In this document: positions 55,346 through 64,000 of the stretch, piece after piece
Layout of the letters: each line of letters begins with the position of its first letter
Numbering within the stretch: position 1 is the stretch's first letter
NCBI GenBank assembly: GCA_024742485.1
Contig: JANSYK010000003.1
Location: 620,001 to 684,000 of the forward strand
Source: Alphaproteobacteria bacterium
GTDB lineage: Bacteria > Pseudomonadota > Alphaproteobacteria > Rhizobiales > Rhizobiaceae
Direction of reading: 5' to 3'
Length of the DNA: 64,000 nucleotides
Program-made: the position numbers and the translations under genes
The notes under the pieces: generated by a model
Databases searched by the model: none
What the model was told of the DNA's origin: nothing
Seen by the model: only the letters and a program-made list of their open reading frames with translations

Positions 55346-56584
55346 CTAATTCAAGCCCATGCAATTGGCATAGTATGTTGTGGTTGCTGGCCAATCGGAA
55401 AAGACGCCCACAACACCGACTTCTTTTGCCAGAACATCGAGCAGGACAAGTGCGTCACCGTCATTGTCAGTGATGTCCGCGATGGTTTGATAATACCAGC
55501 CTCCGCCATTCGTCAGCGGGCCGGATCGTTCCAGAGTCCAGGTGATGAGGTTCAACCCCGCTGCTTTGGCCGCTGTGGCATAGGCAGACGGTTCGGGCCT
55601 GCCATCGCTTCCGCTGCGCACCAGAAACCACAGGGGAGGCGCCAGATAGCGGATTCCGCTTTGGGCGATCTCCTCCATTGACGGTGTCCAGCTTGCCGGA
55701 TCTTCCGGGTCGAGATCGGGGTAACGCCCGTCAAGATAAACAGCCTGTTGACCGAATTGCGGATTTTCTGACAGCCAAAACAGGACATCGTTCCTGTTGA
55801 AGGACTGGGGGAAGACATCGGATGGCTCTACGCCTGCAGCTTCATACTCGTCGATCAGTTTGCGGGCGTAGGCCTGCTGGCTGAACACGCCGTCAAAAGG
55901 CATGTCGACAGATGGTGATTTCAGCTCCGGCGTCATCTTGACGCCAAGCTCCTTGAACAGGGCAATAGACTCGGCATGGGTCAGCAGTGTGCCGCGGGTC
56001 GCATAGAGATCCGTTCGCCAGGATCCGGTCCCGCGCATATAGTCCTCAACCGACGTCGCATTCCGGTTCGCAGCATCCATCTTGCCGCTCAACTGACGAA
56101 ACTGTGAAAGCGTGATGTCGGAGGTGCAGCATTTGGCGGTTGCCTCCCTTTCATTCGCCGGATCAGCCGGCGTGAACGGGACGCTGCACTCCGAGGCGAT
56201 ATCCGGTTTCGCCAGAATGTTGGTTGTGGTGTGCAGGTCACACTGAGAATGGCGGCAGACAAGCGCACGGTCCTTGGTGAACGTCACGTCGCATTCAATG
56301 ATCCCAGCTCCCATGCGGGCCGCAGCACGGTAGGATTCCTCCGTATGTTCGGGGAATTGCAGTGGCGCGCCACGGTGCCCGATCGAGAATTCCGATTTAT
56401 AGAACGGCCCTCTGCCACATTGTTTCAGCGCCTGTTTGAGGGCGCCATCGTTGAGATGATCGACGAGCGCAAAGGGCCGTGGCCCCAGTTGCGCAGGAGT
56501 CTCGTCGTCGGCAGCCATGGCGGCACTCAGGGAAATGGGAACACTCAAAAGAACAAGATATCCGGCGATCGCAGTGCGTATCAT
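55346..56584 (-). CDS. Secreted glycerophosphodiester phosphodiesterase
   Basis: 412 residues with a signal peptide ([16 protein letters not shown]). The GDPD catalytic set is visible: [19 protein letters not shown] (His, Arg, Glu), [19 protein letters not shown] (Glu, Asp, His), [10 protein letters not shown] and later [12 protein letters not shown]. It hydrolyses glycerophosphodiesters to glycerol-3-phosphate and an alcohol in the periplasm. An extra Cys-rich stretch ([16 protein letters not shown]) is typical of the longer secreted subgroup. It lies convergent to the rarD remnant. Confidence 0.9.
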   Translation of the reverse strand: MIRTAIAGYLVLLSVPISLSAAMAADDETPAQLGPRPFALVDHLNDGALKQALKQCGRGPFYKSEFSIGHRGAPLQFPEHTEESYRAAARMGAGIIECDVTFTKDRALVCRHSQCDLHTTTNILAKPDIASECSVPFTPADPANEREATAKCCTSDITLSQFRQLSGKMDAANRNATSVEDYMRGTGSWRTDLYATRGTLLTHAESIALFKELGVKMTPELKSPSVDMPFDGVFSQQAYARKLIDEYEAAGVEPSDVFPQSFNRNDVLFWLSENPQFGQQAVYLDGRYPDLDPEDPASWTPSMEEIAQSGIRYLAPPLWFLVRSGSDGRPEPSAYATAAKAAGLNLITWTLERSGPLTNGGGWYYQTIADITDNDGDALVLLDVLAKEVGVVGVFSDWPATTTYYANCMGLN

Positions 56585-56893
56585 GCAATTCTCCAGTTTT
56601 GTTTCAGGTACATTTGCACAGGAACCCCGAATGTGTCCCCGGGGGTTGCCGAGTTCCCGTGATCAACAATGCATCAATGGGTAAATAACGTCTGAAATGT
56701 CTGTACGCTTACAAGCTGATGTGACTGTTTCATTCTACCCATCCACCCCGCCGACGATGAAAACAAATCCGATGTGATGGCGGTCTGAATGGCGAACAGA
56801 ATACCGGAAACATGGTTTGCCGACAGGCTGACATCCAATTCGACGCGCGACGGCGAACATGACAACCGCCGCCGCGCTGTCGCTGATGGCTGG
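56585..56893. other. Intergenic region between glycerophosphodiesterase and PhoX genes
   Basis: About 310 bases, containing the promoter of the glycerophosphodiesterase gene at its left and the 3' end of the PhoX message at its right. A 7-bp stem GGCTGGT/ACCAGCC (56888-56907) spans the PhoX stop codon. No clear Pho box or coding frame was seen. Confidence 0.4.
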
Positions 56894-58843
56894 TTAGCCG
56901 ACCAGCCCGCCATCTTTACGTGTGACGGTGATGACGGCGGAACGCGGAACACTGTCGCCACCGTCCGGCCAGTGGCTGTCGCCGCGCTCGCCTGGATGCT
57001 GAATGCCGATGAACATCGCACGGCGGTCAGCGCTCCAGGTCAGGCCGGTAACCTCGCATTGTTTCGGGCCGACAAGGAAGCGGCGGATTTCACCGGTGAC
57101 CGGGTCACCGGCGAGCATCTGATTGTTACCCTGACCGGCGAAATCCCCTTCGTTCGAATAATTGCCGTCGGTCTGAACCCACAGCAGACCGTTGGAATCG
57201 AACTTCAGGCCATCGGGCGAGTTGAACATGTTATCCGCGTTTAGGTTCCCGGATCCGGCCCGCTCGTCCTGATGAACGGTCGGGTTGCCGGCAAGCACGA
57301 ACAGGTCCCAGGCAAACCCGGGTGCCGTGTGATCGCCGCCATTCGGCTTCCAACGTACAATCTGGCCGTATTTGTTCGCCTCGCGTGGGTTCGGGCCGCC
57401 AACAGGCGTGAGATCACCACCCTTGTTTGGCTTGATGCCGCGGTTCTTGTTGTTGGTCAGCGCACAGTAGATTTCGTCCGCGTTCGGATTGGCGGCGATC
57501 CACTCCGGGCGATCCATCGTGGTTGCTTTTACTTTTGAACCGGCGACACGCGCATGGACGCAGATCTCGGCCTGACTGGCCATTCCGGTGGTCTCGGGTG
57601 TGAGTTCGATCCATTCGCCGGCGCCGTTGTCATGAAACCTGGCGACCGACAGTGTCCCATTGTCCAGCAGACTGTCTGTCTCGGCACCCGGAGCATACAC
57701 GCCGTCCGACACGAAGCGGTATATGAACTCACCACGCTCGTCGTCACCCATATAGATCACGATCCGGCCGTCCCTATTAACAACGCATTCGGCGTTTTCA
57801 TGCTTGAAACGGCCAAGTGCGGTGCGTTTTTTTGGGGTCGAATTCGGGTCGCGCGGATCGATTTCGACCACGTAGCCGGCGCGGTTCGGCTCGTTCGGAT
57901 GTTTCGAAATATCAAACCGCTCGTCGATCCTGGCCCAGCCATAGCCCCAGTCCTTGTCGCTGATGCCGTAGCGGACGAATTCGGGCGGCAGGTCCACGGG
58001 CTTTTGATCCTGAACGTCCTCCGTCGACGAGAAGTAGCCGTTGAAATTTTCCTCGCAGGTCAAATAGGTGCCCCAGGGTGTCTTGCCGTTGCCGCAATTG
58101 TTCCACGTGCCAAGCGTGCGGGTGCCGGTTGGATCGGCTTGCGTCTTCAACAGATCGTGTCCGGCTGCCGGACCGCTCAGTTCCAGCTCGGTATCCGGAG
58201 TGATGCGGCGATTATACGCGCTGTCTTTCACGATGCTCCATTTGCCGTTCTTCGGCGCGATTTCCACGATCGAAATGCCGTGCGCGGCCTTGCCCTTGGC
58301 GACGTCGTCGTCGTCGGTATCCCTGTACGCTTTCCTGGTGACAGTGCCGTCAGCATCCTTGACCTCGGGCACTGTTTTGTTGCCCCAGATAATGCTGCGG
58401 TTGGTGTATTCGTTGTTGACGACCAGCAGCGTCTTGTCACCGTCCATGAAAACATCCATGCCGTCTATATTATCGCCGAAGGCACGTGCCTGGCTGGCCG
58501 CGTTTCCACGTGTTGCGCCGTCGAATTCGGTGGCGTCCGACCACAAGGGATCACCCCAGCGCACAAGGACATCGGCGGTGTAGCCATCGGGAACCGTGAC
58601 TGTGTCTTCCGAATTGGCGGCGATCGCCGAAAAGGCGAAGCGGTCGCCGGCAGCCATGGCTTCTCCGGCAAGAAAGGTACTGTTCAACATGGCGAAGCTG
58701 CCAAATGCCAATGTTCCACCCAGGAAACCACGGCGATTGACGGAGGCCTCGACTATTCTGTCGAAGTCTGTTTCTTCAGAGCGCGGATTAATAACTTCAT
58801 CGAATTCGTCGAATGACAGATCGGTTTCGTTGGAAGATGACAT
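56894..58843 (-). CDS. PhoX-family alkaline phosphatase (DUF839), Tat-exported
   Basis: 649 residues. A twin-arginine signal NRRGFLGG lies at 36-43 after an acidic lead, so the folded protein is exported with its metals. The PhoX core is visible in VVNNEYTNRSI, GHDLLKTQADPTGTRTLG, GNCGNGKTPWGTYLTCEEN, ERFDISKHPNEPNRAGYVVEIDP (in parts), NAECVVNRDGRIVIYMGDDE, RPEWIAANPNADEIYCALT and DGLKFDSNGLLWVQTDG. PhoX enzymes hydrolyse phosphomonoesters using iron and calcium and are usually induced by phosphate starvation. The ATG at 58843 with AGAGGAACG upstream is preferred over the frame's earlier start at 58945. Confidence 0.92.
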   Translation of the reverse strand: MSSSNETDLSFDEFDEVINPRSEETDFDRIVEASVNRRGFLGGTLAFGSFAMLNSTFLAGEAMAAGDRFAFSAIAANSEDTVTVPDGYTADVLVRWGDPLWSDATEFDGATRGNAASQARAFGDNIDGMDVFMDGDKTLLVVNNEYTNRSIIWGNKTVPEVKDADGTVTRKAYRDTDDDDVAKGKAAHGISIVEIAPKNGKWSIVKDSAYNRRITPDTELELSGPAAGHDLLKTQADPTGTRTLGTWNNCGNGKTPWGTYLTCEENFNGYFSSTEDVQDQKPVDLPPEFVRYGISDKDWGYGWARIDERFDISKHPNEPNRAGYVVEIDPRDPNSTPKKRTALGRFKHENAECVVNRDGRIVIYMGDDERGEFIYRFVSDGVYAPGAETDSLLDNGTLSVARFHDNGAGEWIELTPETTGMASQAEICVHARVAGSKVKATTMDRPEWIAANPNADEIYCALTNNKNRGIKPNKGGDLTPVGGPNPREANKYGQIVRWKPNGGDHTAPGFAWDLFVLAGNPTVHQDERAGSGNLNADNMFNSPDGLKFDSNGLLWVQTDGNYSNEGDFAGQGNNQMLAGDPVTGEIRRFLVGPKQCEVTGLTWSADRRAMFIGIQHPGERGDSHWPDGGDSVPRSAVITVTRKDGGLVG

Positions 58844-59135
58844 GGGCGTTCCTCTGTATCGCGTGTATCCGTGAGACGTATCCTGTCCCGGATTTGGCCA
58901 CATCTTCCCGCGCGGCCGCGTAATCAGCGTCAGCCACGGTCGCACGTGCTCATCGGTGATGACCGCGCTTCATGAAGCGGCAGCGCGTTTCAATCCAAGA
59001 CATGTCGATGAATAGCGGCCGAACCTAACGCTTTTGTGACACTTCCGGCGATGGCAAGCCAATTTCATCTGCTCGCCAGAGGGCGTCTTTATCGCCCATT
59101 ATGCGGTCTCCGGGGTCTGCTAACGGGTCCGAAGT

Positions 59136-59744
59136 CTACATTTTCTCGATGATTTGCGCGTCGCCACTGTCACCATCGGTGGTTTCCCAGGCCTTGATGA
59201 TCGCCGCCACAATCTGGTTGGGTTCGTCGATAACCAGGGGCCTGACCAGGTGCTGTGAGTGCAGGAACCCTTCATCAGCCATATGGGAGAGCAATTGCAG
59301 CAGCGGGTCCCAGAAACCGCCAATATTAGCCAGCACCATCGGGTAGCGGTGTCGCCCGAGCTGCGCCCAAGTCATGATTTCAATGATTTCCTCGAGTGTC
59401 CCAATGCCGCCCGGCAGCGCTACAAATGCGCCCGATCTGTCGAACATCTTGTGCTTGCGTTCGTGCATGTCCTTGGTGACGAGCAATTCGTCAAATTCCA
59501 ATGCAGCGCTCTCTCCGGCCTCTCTTTCCTGCAGAAATTCAGGAATGATCCCGGTCACCAATCCGCCATGCTGTATGGTTTCGATCGCGACAGCGCCCAT
59601 GATTCCATGCGTACCTCCGCCATACACCAGCCGGATATCGTGCTCGGCCAGAGACCGGCCCAACACCCTGGCAGCCTTTTCGTAGTCGGGGTTTTGTCCG
59701 GACTGTGAGCCGCAATAAACACAGATTGATCGATTCTGAGACAT
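59136..59744 (-). CDS. LOG family protein (TIGR00730 Rossmann fold), cytokinin riboside phosphoribohydrolase-like
   Basis: 202 residues with SICVYCGSQSG, LVYGGGTHGIMGAVA, HERKHKMFDRSGAFVALPG and PGGIGTLEEIIEIMTWAQLG (the P-G-G-x-G-T-x-x-E catalytic motif). Enzymes of this type cut nucleoside 5'-monophosphates to free base and ribose-5-phosphate, best known in plant cytokinin activation; the bacterial role is mostly nucleotide housekeeping. The ATG at 59744 begins the domain; the frame opens at 59819. Confidence 0.92.
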   Translation of the reverse strand: MSQNRSICVYCGSQSGQNPDYEKAARVLGRSLAEHDIRLVYGGGTHGIMGAVAIETIQHGGLVTGIIPEFLQEREAGESAALEFDELLVTKDMHERKHKMFDRSGAFVALPGGIGTLEEIIEIMTWAQLGRHRYPMVLANIGGFWDPLLQLLSHMADEGFLHSQHLVRPLVIDEPNQIVAAIIKAWETTDGDSGDAQIIEKM

Positions 59745-59998
59745 GATGTGAGAGAGCATGATGCGGGCAAGCGCGTCAAGCGTGCGTCGCCCCGCGAAAG
59801 CCCGCACCCATGTGTTCAAACCTAAGGCGCGTCATGCTTGTTTGACCCTGCCAAAAGGTCTAGTTTGACATTGGTTGATCGAGCCCGAGCGACAAATTGT
59901 TGTGTGTTTCCGTGCAAGGCTCCGCATATTGAAGCGGATCGGTGCTATCCGTTTGAAACAAGAGCATCTTATTGGCGTTGTGACAGCTGGAGTATGGC

Positions 59999-62341
59999 AT
60001 GAAGAATAGCAAATCCCTGGTCTGGGGGCTCATCGGTCTGGCTGTCATCGTCGCTGTCGCCCTCTACGCCTATGATCGGGACCAGAAGCGCCGGCTTGCA
60101 CAAGCCGAAGCGGTGGAGGAACAGCAGGCCAGCACCGCGGAGGAGGAAAGCAAGTCCGAGCCGACAGAAGAGGCGCAAACTGCAGCCGATAAGCCGGAAG
60201 AAGCGGCCGATGACATGGCCGCCACCGCCGATACCGCCGATGCCGGCGATGACGGGTCAATCGATGCCGCGAAAACCGCGGATACCGGCGCCACCGAAAG
60301 TGGCGAAACGGAAACGGCTGTGGTGGACGGCGACAAGACCGATGAAACCGACAAACCCGAGCAAGCCCAGTCTGACGGAGTGAAAACCGAAACTGCTGCG
60401 GTGTCCGCAGCGCCGGCCGAACCAGCGTCACCACCGCAGTTTGATCTGGTGCGGGTCGAACCGGATGGATCGACAGTCATTGCCGGTCAAGCACAGGCCG
60501 GTGCGACCGTCGAAGTGGTCACCGGTGACACAGTGCTGGCTGAGTCTGAAGTCGGGCCATCAGGCGACTTTGCAGCCATTTTCGAAGACCCGCTTGCGCC
60601 CGGTGATTACGAAATAGTCCTGCGGGTTGTGGAAGACGGTGAAATCGTAACCGAGTCCCAGGAAGTCGCAACGGTCAGCGTGCCGGAGGAAAACCCCGAA
60701 GCCCTCTTGGTCATCGTTACCAAGCCGGGTGAGGCGAGCCGAATTCTGACACAACCCGAAGCGCCGGAAACCGCCTCCACAGCCGGTGGCCAGCCGTCAG
60801 CACCCGGCACCACCGAGACTGATGTCGCCGCCACATCGACCGGCAACAGCGAATCGGGCGATCAGGCATCGTCACCGGCGAAGGCGCCAGCAGAGACGTC
60901 TGGCGCTGAAACGGATATGACGGCGGCAGAGGCCGACACCGAAAAGCCGGCAGCGGGCGCAGCGGTTGATTCCGGATCGCAGGACGTTGCATCCGCAGAT
61001 ACGGATTCGGCCGAAACATCGACGAAAACACAGCCTCAAATGGCCGCCCTGAGCGAGACGGAAAAGCCCGACGAATCCAGTCAAACGGAGCCGTCGGCAA
61101 AGGTCGCAACATCTGAAACGTCCGCCGATGCCAGCGATGATGCCGAGACGGCCGAGACCGAAACCGCGGCGCTGGACAGTGATTCCGCCGATGCGGCCGC
61201 CACGCCAAGGCTGAGGATTGACGCCGTTGAAATCGAGGGTGGCAGAATATTCGTCGCCGGTTCCGCGACACCCGGAGCGTCGGTGCGTGTCTATGCCGAC
61301 GGGACAGCCATCGGTGACAGCCCCGTGAGCACGAGCGGTCGCTTTCTCGTCGAGGCTGAGCAGGATATCAGCGTCGGACAACATACGATCAGTGCCGATC
61401 TGATGATGCCGGGCAGCGATGCTGCCACCATGCGCGTGGCCGTTCCGTTTACGAGACCCGCGGGCGAAACCGTCGCGGCGGTCGCCGCACCAGCCGAAAA
61501 CGCCTCCAAAACGCCGGAGAAAATGACCGGGGAATCCGACCAGGCTGCAGATGGAAGTTCGTCAGAGCAATCCGCCATGGTCAAATCCGATGCAACACCA
61601 CCGGCATCGTCCGCCAAAGAGGACCAAGCCGTCACCGCCGAAGACAGTTCGGTTGAGGCACCAAAGGCGGCCGCAGAAACCGCCGACGCCAAGCCGCAGG
61701 CAAAGGAAGCCGAACAATCGAGCGACTCGATGGTTGCCACGACGGAGCAGGGGAGCCGATCCACCGACGCCAGCTCGTCCATGCAGAAAACCGAAAGCCA
61801 GAAAACCGAAAGCCCGAAATCCGAGGCCGAAATGGCTGCCAAACAAACTGAAACGGCTCAATCTGTCGCTGAGAGTGATGACCAATCGGCAACCGTAGCC
61901 GCGGCCGACACCAAGCCGGCCGATCAGACGGCGTCCGAAACCATGAATGCTGAAAAAGCGGATGAGCAACCGGACATGAACAAGGCATCGGAGGCGAAAT
62001 CGGCAGAATCCGAGGTCAAAACAGATGTGGCCTCAGACAGAAACGCCGACAAGGGTACGGAAATGGCTGCGGCAAAATCCACCCCGTCGGAGCCCGAGAC
62101 AGTGGTCCAGAAGGCACTTGAGCCGAAGGAAGGCTCTGTGATCATTAGACGGGGCGATACGCTGTGGCAGATATCGAGGCGGGTTTACGGACGTGGGGTT
62201 CGCTACACAACGATCTATCTCGCCAATTCGGACCAAATCACCAATCCGGATTTCATCGAACCCGGGCAGATCTTCATGGTCCCCAATGAACCGCTGACCA
62301 ATGCCGAAGAGCTTCATCGGGAACGCATCAAAAGGCGGTAG
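59999..62341 (+). CDS. Membrane-anchored LysM protein with very long acidic low-complexity linkers
   Basis: 780 residues. A single N-terminal helix (LVWGLIGLAVIVAVALYAY, ~8-26) anchors it. Long stretches rich in Ala, Glu, Ser, Thr and Asp separate two beta-sandwich segments: ~143-230 (FDLVRVEPDGSTVIAGQAQA, ATVEVV) and ~402-485 (RLRIDAVEIEGGRIFVAGSA, ASVRVYADGTAIGDSPV). A C-terminal LysM domain (~717-766: IIRRGDTLWQISRRVYGRG, QITNPDFIEPGQIFMVP) should bind peptidoglycan. Long LysM proteins of this type are common in Hyphomicrobiales; function is unknown. The high mean acidity is striking. Confidence 0.85.
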   Translation: MKNSKSLVWGLIGLAVIVAVALYAYDRDQKRRLAQAEAVEEQQASTAEEESKSEPTEEAQTAADKPEEAADDMAATADTADAGDDGSIDAAKTADTGATESGETETAVVDGDKTDETDKPEQAQSDGVKTETAAVSAAPAEPASPPQFDLVRVEPDGSTVIAGQAQAGATVEVVTGDTVLAESEVGPSGDFAAIFEDPLAPGDYEIVLRVVEDGEIVTESQEVATVSVPEENPEALLVIVTKPGEASRILTQPEAPETASTAGGQPSAPGTTETDVAATSTGNSESGDQASSPAKAPAETSGAETDMTAAEADTEKPAAGAAVDSGSQDVASADTDSAETSTKTQPQMAALSETEKPDESSQTEPSAKVATSETSADASDDAETAETETAALDSDSADAAATPRLRIDAVEIEGGRIFVAGSATPGASVRVYADGTAIGDSPVSTSGRFLVEAEQDISVGQHTISADLMMPGSDAATMRVAVPFTRPAGETVAAVAAPAENASKTPEKMTGESDQAADGSSSEQSAMVKSDATPPASSAKEDQAVTAEDSSVEAPKAAAETADAKPQAKEAEQSSDSMVATTEQGSRSTDASSSMQKTESQKTESPKSEAEMAAKQTETAQSVAESDDQSATVAAADTKPADQTASETMNAEKADEQPDMNKASEAKSAESEVKTDVASDRNADKGTEMAAAKSTPSEPETVVQKALEPKEGSVIIRRGDTLWQISRRVYGRGVRYTTIYLANSDQITNPDFIEPGQIFMVPNEPLTNAEELHRERIKRR

Positions 62342-62382
62342 GAGCAATTCGCCGGTTCCTTGGTCGGAAGATCACGGAGCCC

Positions 62383-62419
62383 GCACCGTTTCCCGTTTGT
62401 CAGAAACGTGAAACGGTGC
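62383..62419 (+). terminator. Long hairpin after the LysM gene
   Basis: GCACCGTTTC (62383-62392) pairs with GAAACGGTGC (62410-62419) and, inside a single mismatch, CGTTT (62394-62398) pairs with AAACG (62404-62408) around a GTCAG loop. No T-run follows. Confidence 0.6.
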
Positions 62420-62534
62420 AGTTGTCGATTTCGTTGATGTATTCAGGATTAAACGATACCGTCGAAACCTGAATTGCTCTATTTAGGATCGCCGGGGACG
62501 GCATCGTGTGATCGTCGCCGCTCGAGGGGCCTTT

Positions 62535-64000
62535 TTGTCAGACCAGAAGAAAACCATCGCCTCCGACACGGGCAATCCAATTCGAACTCTCCGGAATTTG
62601 TGGCCGTTCATGTGGCCGACGGATCGCGCCGATCTGAAACGACGCGTCATCTGGGCAGGTCTGTTTCTCGTCGCTGCCAAATTGGCTCAGGTTTTTGTTC
62701 CCTATTTCTTCAAATGGGCAACCGACGCTCTTGATGGCAAACATGACGGGTTGCAATTCCTGCCGGCCGTGCTGATCGCACCCGTCATGCTGGTTATCGC
62801 CTACAATGCGGCTCGAATCATTCAACTCGGTCTTAACCAGTTGCGCGATGCACTGTTTGCCCGTGTCGGGCAGCACGCGGTTCACCAACTGGCCTACAAG
62901 ACATTTGTTCATATCCACCGGCTGTCCTTGCGGTTTCATTTGGAGCGGCGGACCGGTGGCCTGTCCCGGATCATCGAACGTGGCGTCAAGGGCATTGAGT
63001 CGATCGTCCGGTTCACCATCCTCAACACTCTGCCGACGCTGCTCGAGTTTGCCCTGGTCGCCATCATTTTCGGGTTCACCTATGGCCTGTCCTATGTCGG
63101 CGTCACGGCCGCGGTCATTTGGCTCTACATCTGGTTCACGGTCCGTGCCAGTGACTGGCGCATAGCAATCCGCCGGGACATGAACGCCTCGGATACCGAT
63201 GCCAACACCAAGGCGGTCGACTCGCTGCTGAATTTCGAGACGGTCAAATATTTCTGCAATGAATCGATGGAAGCGGCTCGTTATGACGAGTCGATGGAGC
63301 GGTACGAACATGCCGCGACTCGCATCTGGACGTCATTGGGTTGGCTGAACATGGGACAGGGCGTCATTTTCGGCATCGGGATGGCCATCATGATGGTGAT
63401 GTCGGCAATGGCGGTGCAGCGTGGGGAGCAGACAATCGGCGACTTCGTGTTCATCAACGCGATGTTGATGCAATTGTCGATCCCGTTGAACTTCATCGGC
63501 TTCGTCTATCGTGAAATCCGACAGGGTTTGACGGATATCGAACAGATGTTCGATCTTCTGGATGTTGAAGCGGAAGTCACCGACAAACCCGACGCCGTAC
63601 CCCTGCGGGATACCGAGGGAGCGATCCAGTTTGAAGACGTGCACTTTCGCTACGAAACAGACCGGCCGATTCTGCACGGCATCAGTTTCGCGGTTCCGTT
63701 TGGCAAGACGGTCGCGGTCGTTGGACCCTCCGGAGCTGGTAAATCCACCATTTCACGGCTTCTTTTCAGGTTCTATGACGTGCAGCAGGGTGCGATCACC
63801 GTCAACGGGCAGGATGTTCGCGATGTCACGCAGGAATCGCTGCGCAACGCCATCGGCATGGTTCCCCAGGACACAGTGCTGTTCAATGACACGCTTGCCT
63901 ACAATATCCGCTATGGCCGTCTGAGTGCGTCCGACGAGGAGGTGATGGAAGCAGCCGAAATGGCGCAGATCGGAGACTTCATTCGCGCTCTGCCGCAAGG
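62535..64000 (+). CDS. ABC exporter, Atm1/HMT family (partial, C-terminus outside window)
   Basis: 488 codons are present to the right edge. The membrane domain (~20-330) has FLVAAKLAQVFVPYFFKWAT, LSLRFHLERRTGGLSRIIERG, NAVDSLLNFETVKYFCNE-like SLLNFETVKYFCNES and the Atm1 feature FVFINAMLMQLSIPLNFIGF. The nucleotide-binding domain starts near 340 with Walker A GPSGAGKST and the Q-loop region MVPQDTVLFNDT. The signature loop and Walker B lie outside. The family exports glutathione-type or Fe-S-related metal conjugates. The start is a TTG at 62535 with GAGGGG five bases upstream; a GTG at 62508 is in the same frame. Confidence 0.88.
   Translation, partial: MSDQKKTIASDTGNPIRTLRNLWPFMWPTDRADLKRRVIWAGLFLVAAKLAQVFVPYFFKWATDALDGKHDGLQFLPAVLIAPVMLVIAYNAARIIQLGLNQLRDALFARVGQHAVHQLAYKTFVHIHRLSLRFHLERRTGGLSRIIERGVKGIESIVRFTILNTLPTLLEFALVAIIFGFTYGLSYVGVTAAVIWLYIWFTVRASDWRIAIRRDMNASDTDANTKAVDSLLNFETVKYFCNESMEAARYDESMERYEHAATRIWTSLGWLNMGQGVIFGIGMAIMMVMSAMAVQRGEQTIGDFVFINAMLMQLSIPLNFIGFVYREIRQGLTDIEQMFDLLDVEAEVTDKPDAVPLRDTEGAIQFEDVHFRYETDRPILHGISFAVPFGKTVAVVGPSGAGKSTISRLLFRFYDVQQGAITVNGQDVRDVTQESLRNAIGMVPQDTVLFNDTLAYNIRYGRLSASDEEVMEAAEMAQIGDFIRALPQ

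Noticed and set aside
57554-58816. 420-residue open frame antisense to the PhoX gene
   Set aside because: It mirrors the coding frame of the well-supported PhoX protein, and its translation has no domain signature or ribosome site; a codon-bias shadow.
58844-59135. Pho box upstream of the PhoX gene
   Set aside because: Only a single weak TGTCAC half-site was seen, without the second repeat at 11-base spacing.
60045-61988. Long frames on other strands within the LysM gene
   Set aside because: They arise from the repetitive, GC-rich low-complexity codons of the real gene and have no independent evidence.

Overview
The window reads as chromosome of an alphaproteobacterium of the order Hyphomicrobiales (Rhizobiales). 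The signs are a Porin_2-type outer-membrane porin, a TIGR02301-type secreted protein, an alphaproteobacterial rpoZ-rsh-acpS-lepB-rnc-era-recO block, an adjacent nadABC operon and a putative NadQ-type regulator, and a single long RelA/SpoT protein. An ectoine TRAP importer points to a saline or marine habitat. The genus cannot be resolved from the sequence alone.

Layout. 1-2.7 kb: the N-terminal part of a tyrosine recombinase cut by the window edge, a porin with a clear terminator, a gene-free stretch and tRNA-Ser(GCU). 2.8-6.6 kb: a glycan module (GT25 glycosyltransferase, GDP-fucose synthesis by gmd and fcl, and a GT10 fucosyltransferase). 6.5-13.1 kb: 8-oxoguanine deaminase-like amidohydrolase, IlvD/Edd sugar-acid dehydratase, alpha/beta hydrolase and soluble lytic transglycosylase. 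13.4-14.8 kb: dapA and smpB. 15-20.9 kb: an ectoine/hydroxyectoine uptake module in the order enuR, uehA, uehB, uehC, usp, eutA (all minus strand), without the eutBCDE catabolic genes. 21-30 kb: housekeeping block (type 5 uracil-DNA glycosylase, NYN protein, rpoZ, rsh, DUF2062, acpS, lepB, rnc, era, recO).

30.3-35.2 kb is the least familiar part: a minus-strand set made of a LuxR-type solo regulator, a secreted protein with three 80-residue PAN/Apple-like repeats joined to an aspzincin-like (M35-like) metallopeptidase domain, and a secreted protein with five ~50-residue repeats and an unassigned C-terminal domain. Several inverted repeats lie in its leader regions. 35.4-45.7 kb: MFS transporter, nadABC, a membrane class III adenylyl cyclase, and a tight ygfZ-HD-phosphatase-NUDIX/winged-helix (NadQ-like) operon. 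A palindrome ahead of nadA is a plausible operator. 45.7-54.2 kb: small conserved exported proteins, DUF3179, Nudix, a DUF2799 lipoprotein, an SRAP (HMCES/YedK) protein, a LysE exporter, cysS and cimA. 54.3-55.3 kb: a rarD-like EamA permease pseudogene with three in-frame stops, each apparently replacing a Trp codon. 55.3-64 kb: secreted glycerophosphodiesterase, Tat-exported PhoX-type phosphatase, LOG-family protein, a large LysM protein and the start of an Atm1-type ABC exporter cut by the right edge.

No CRISPR array, rRNA operon, insertion sequence or replication origin was seen. Family assignments rest on motifs read by eye and on recollection of the families. No searches were run.
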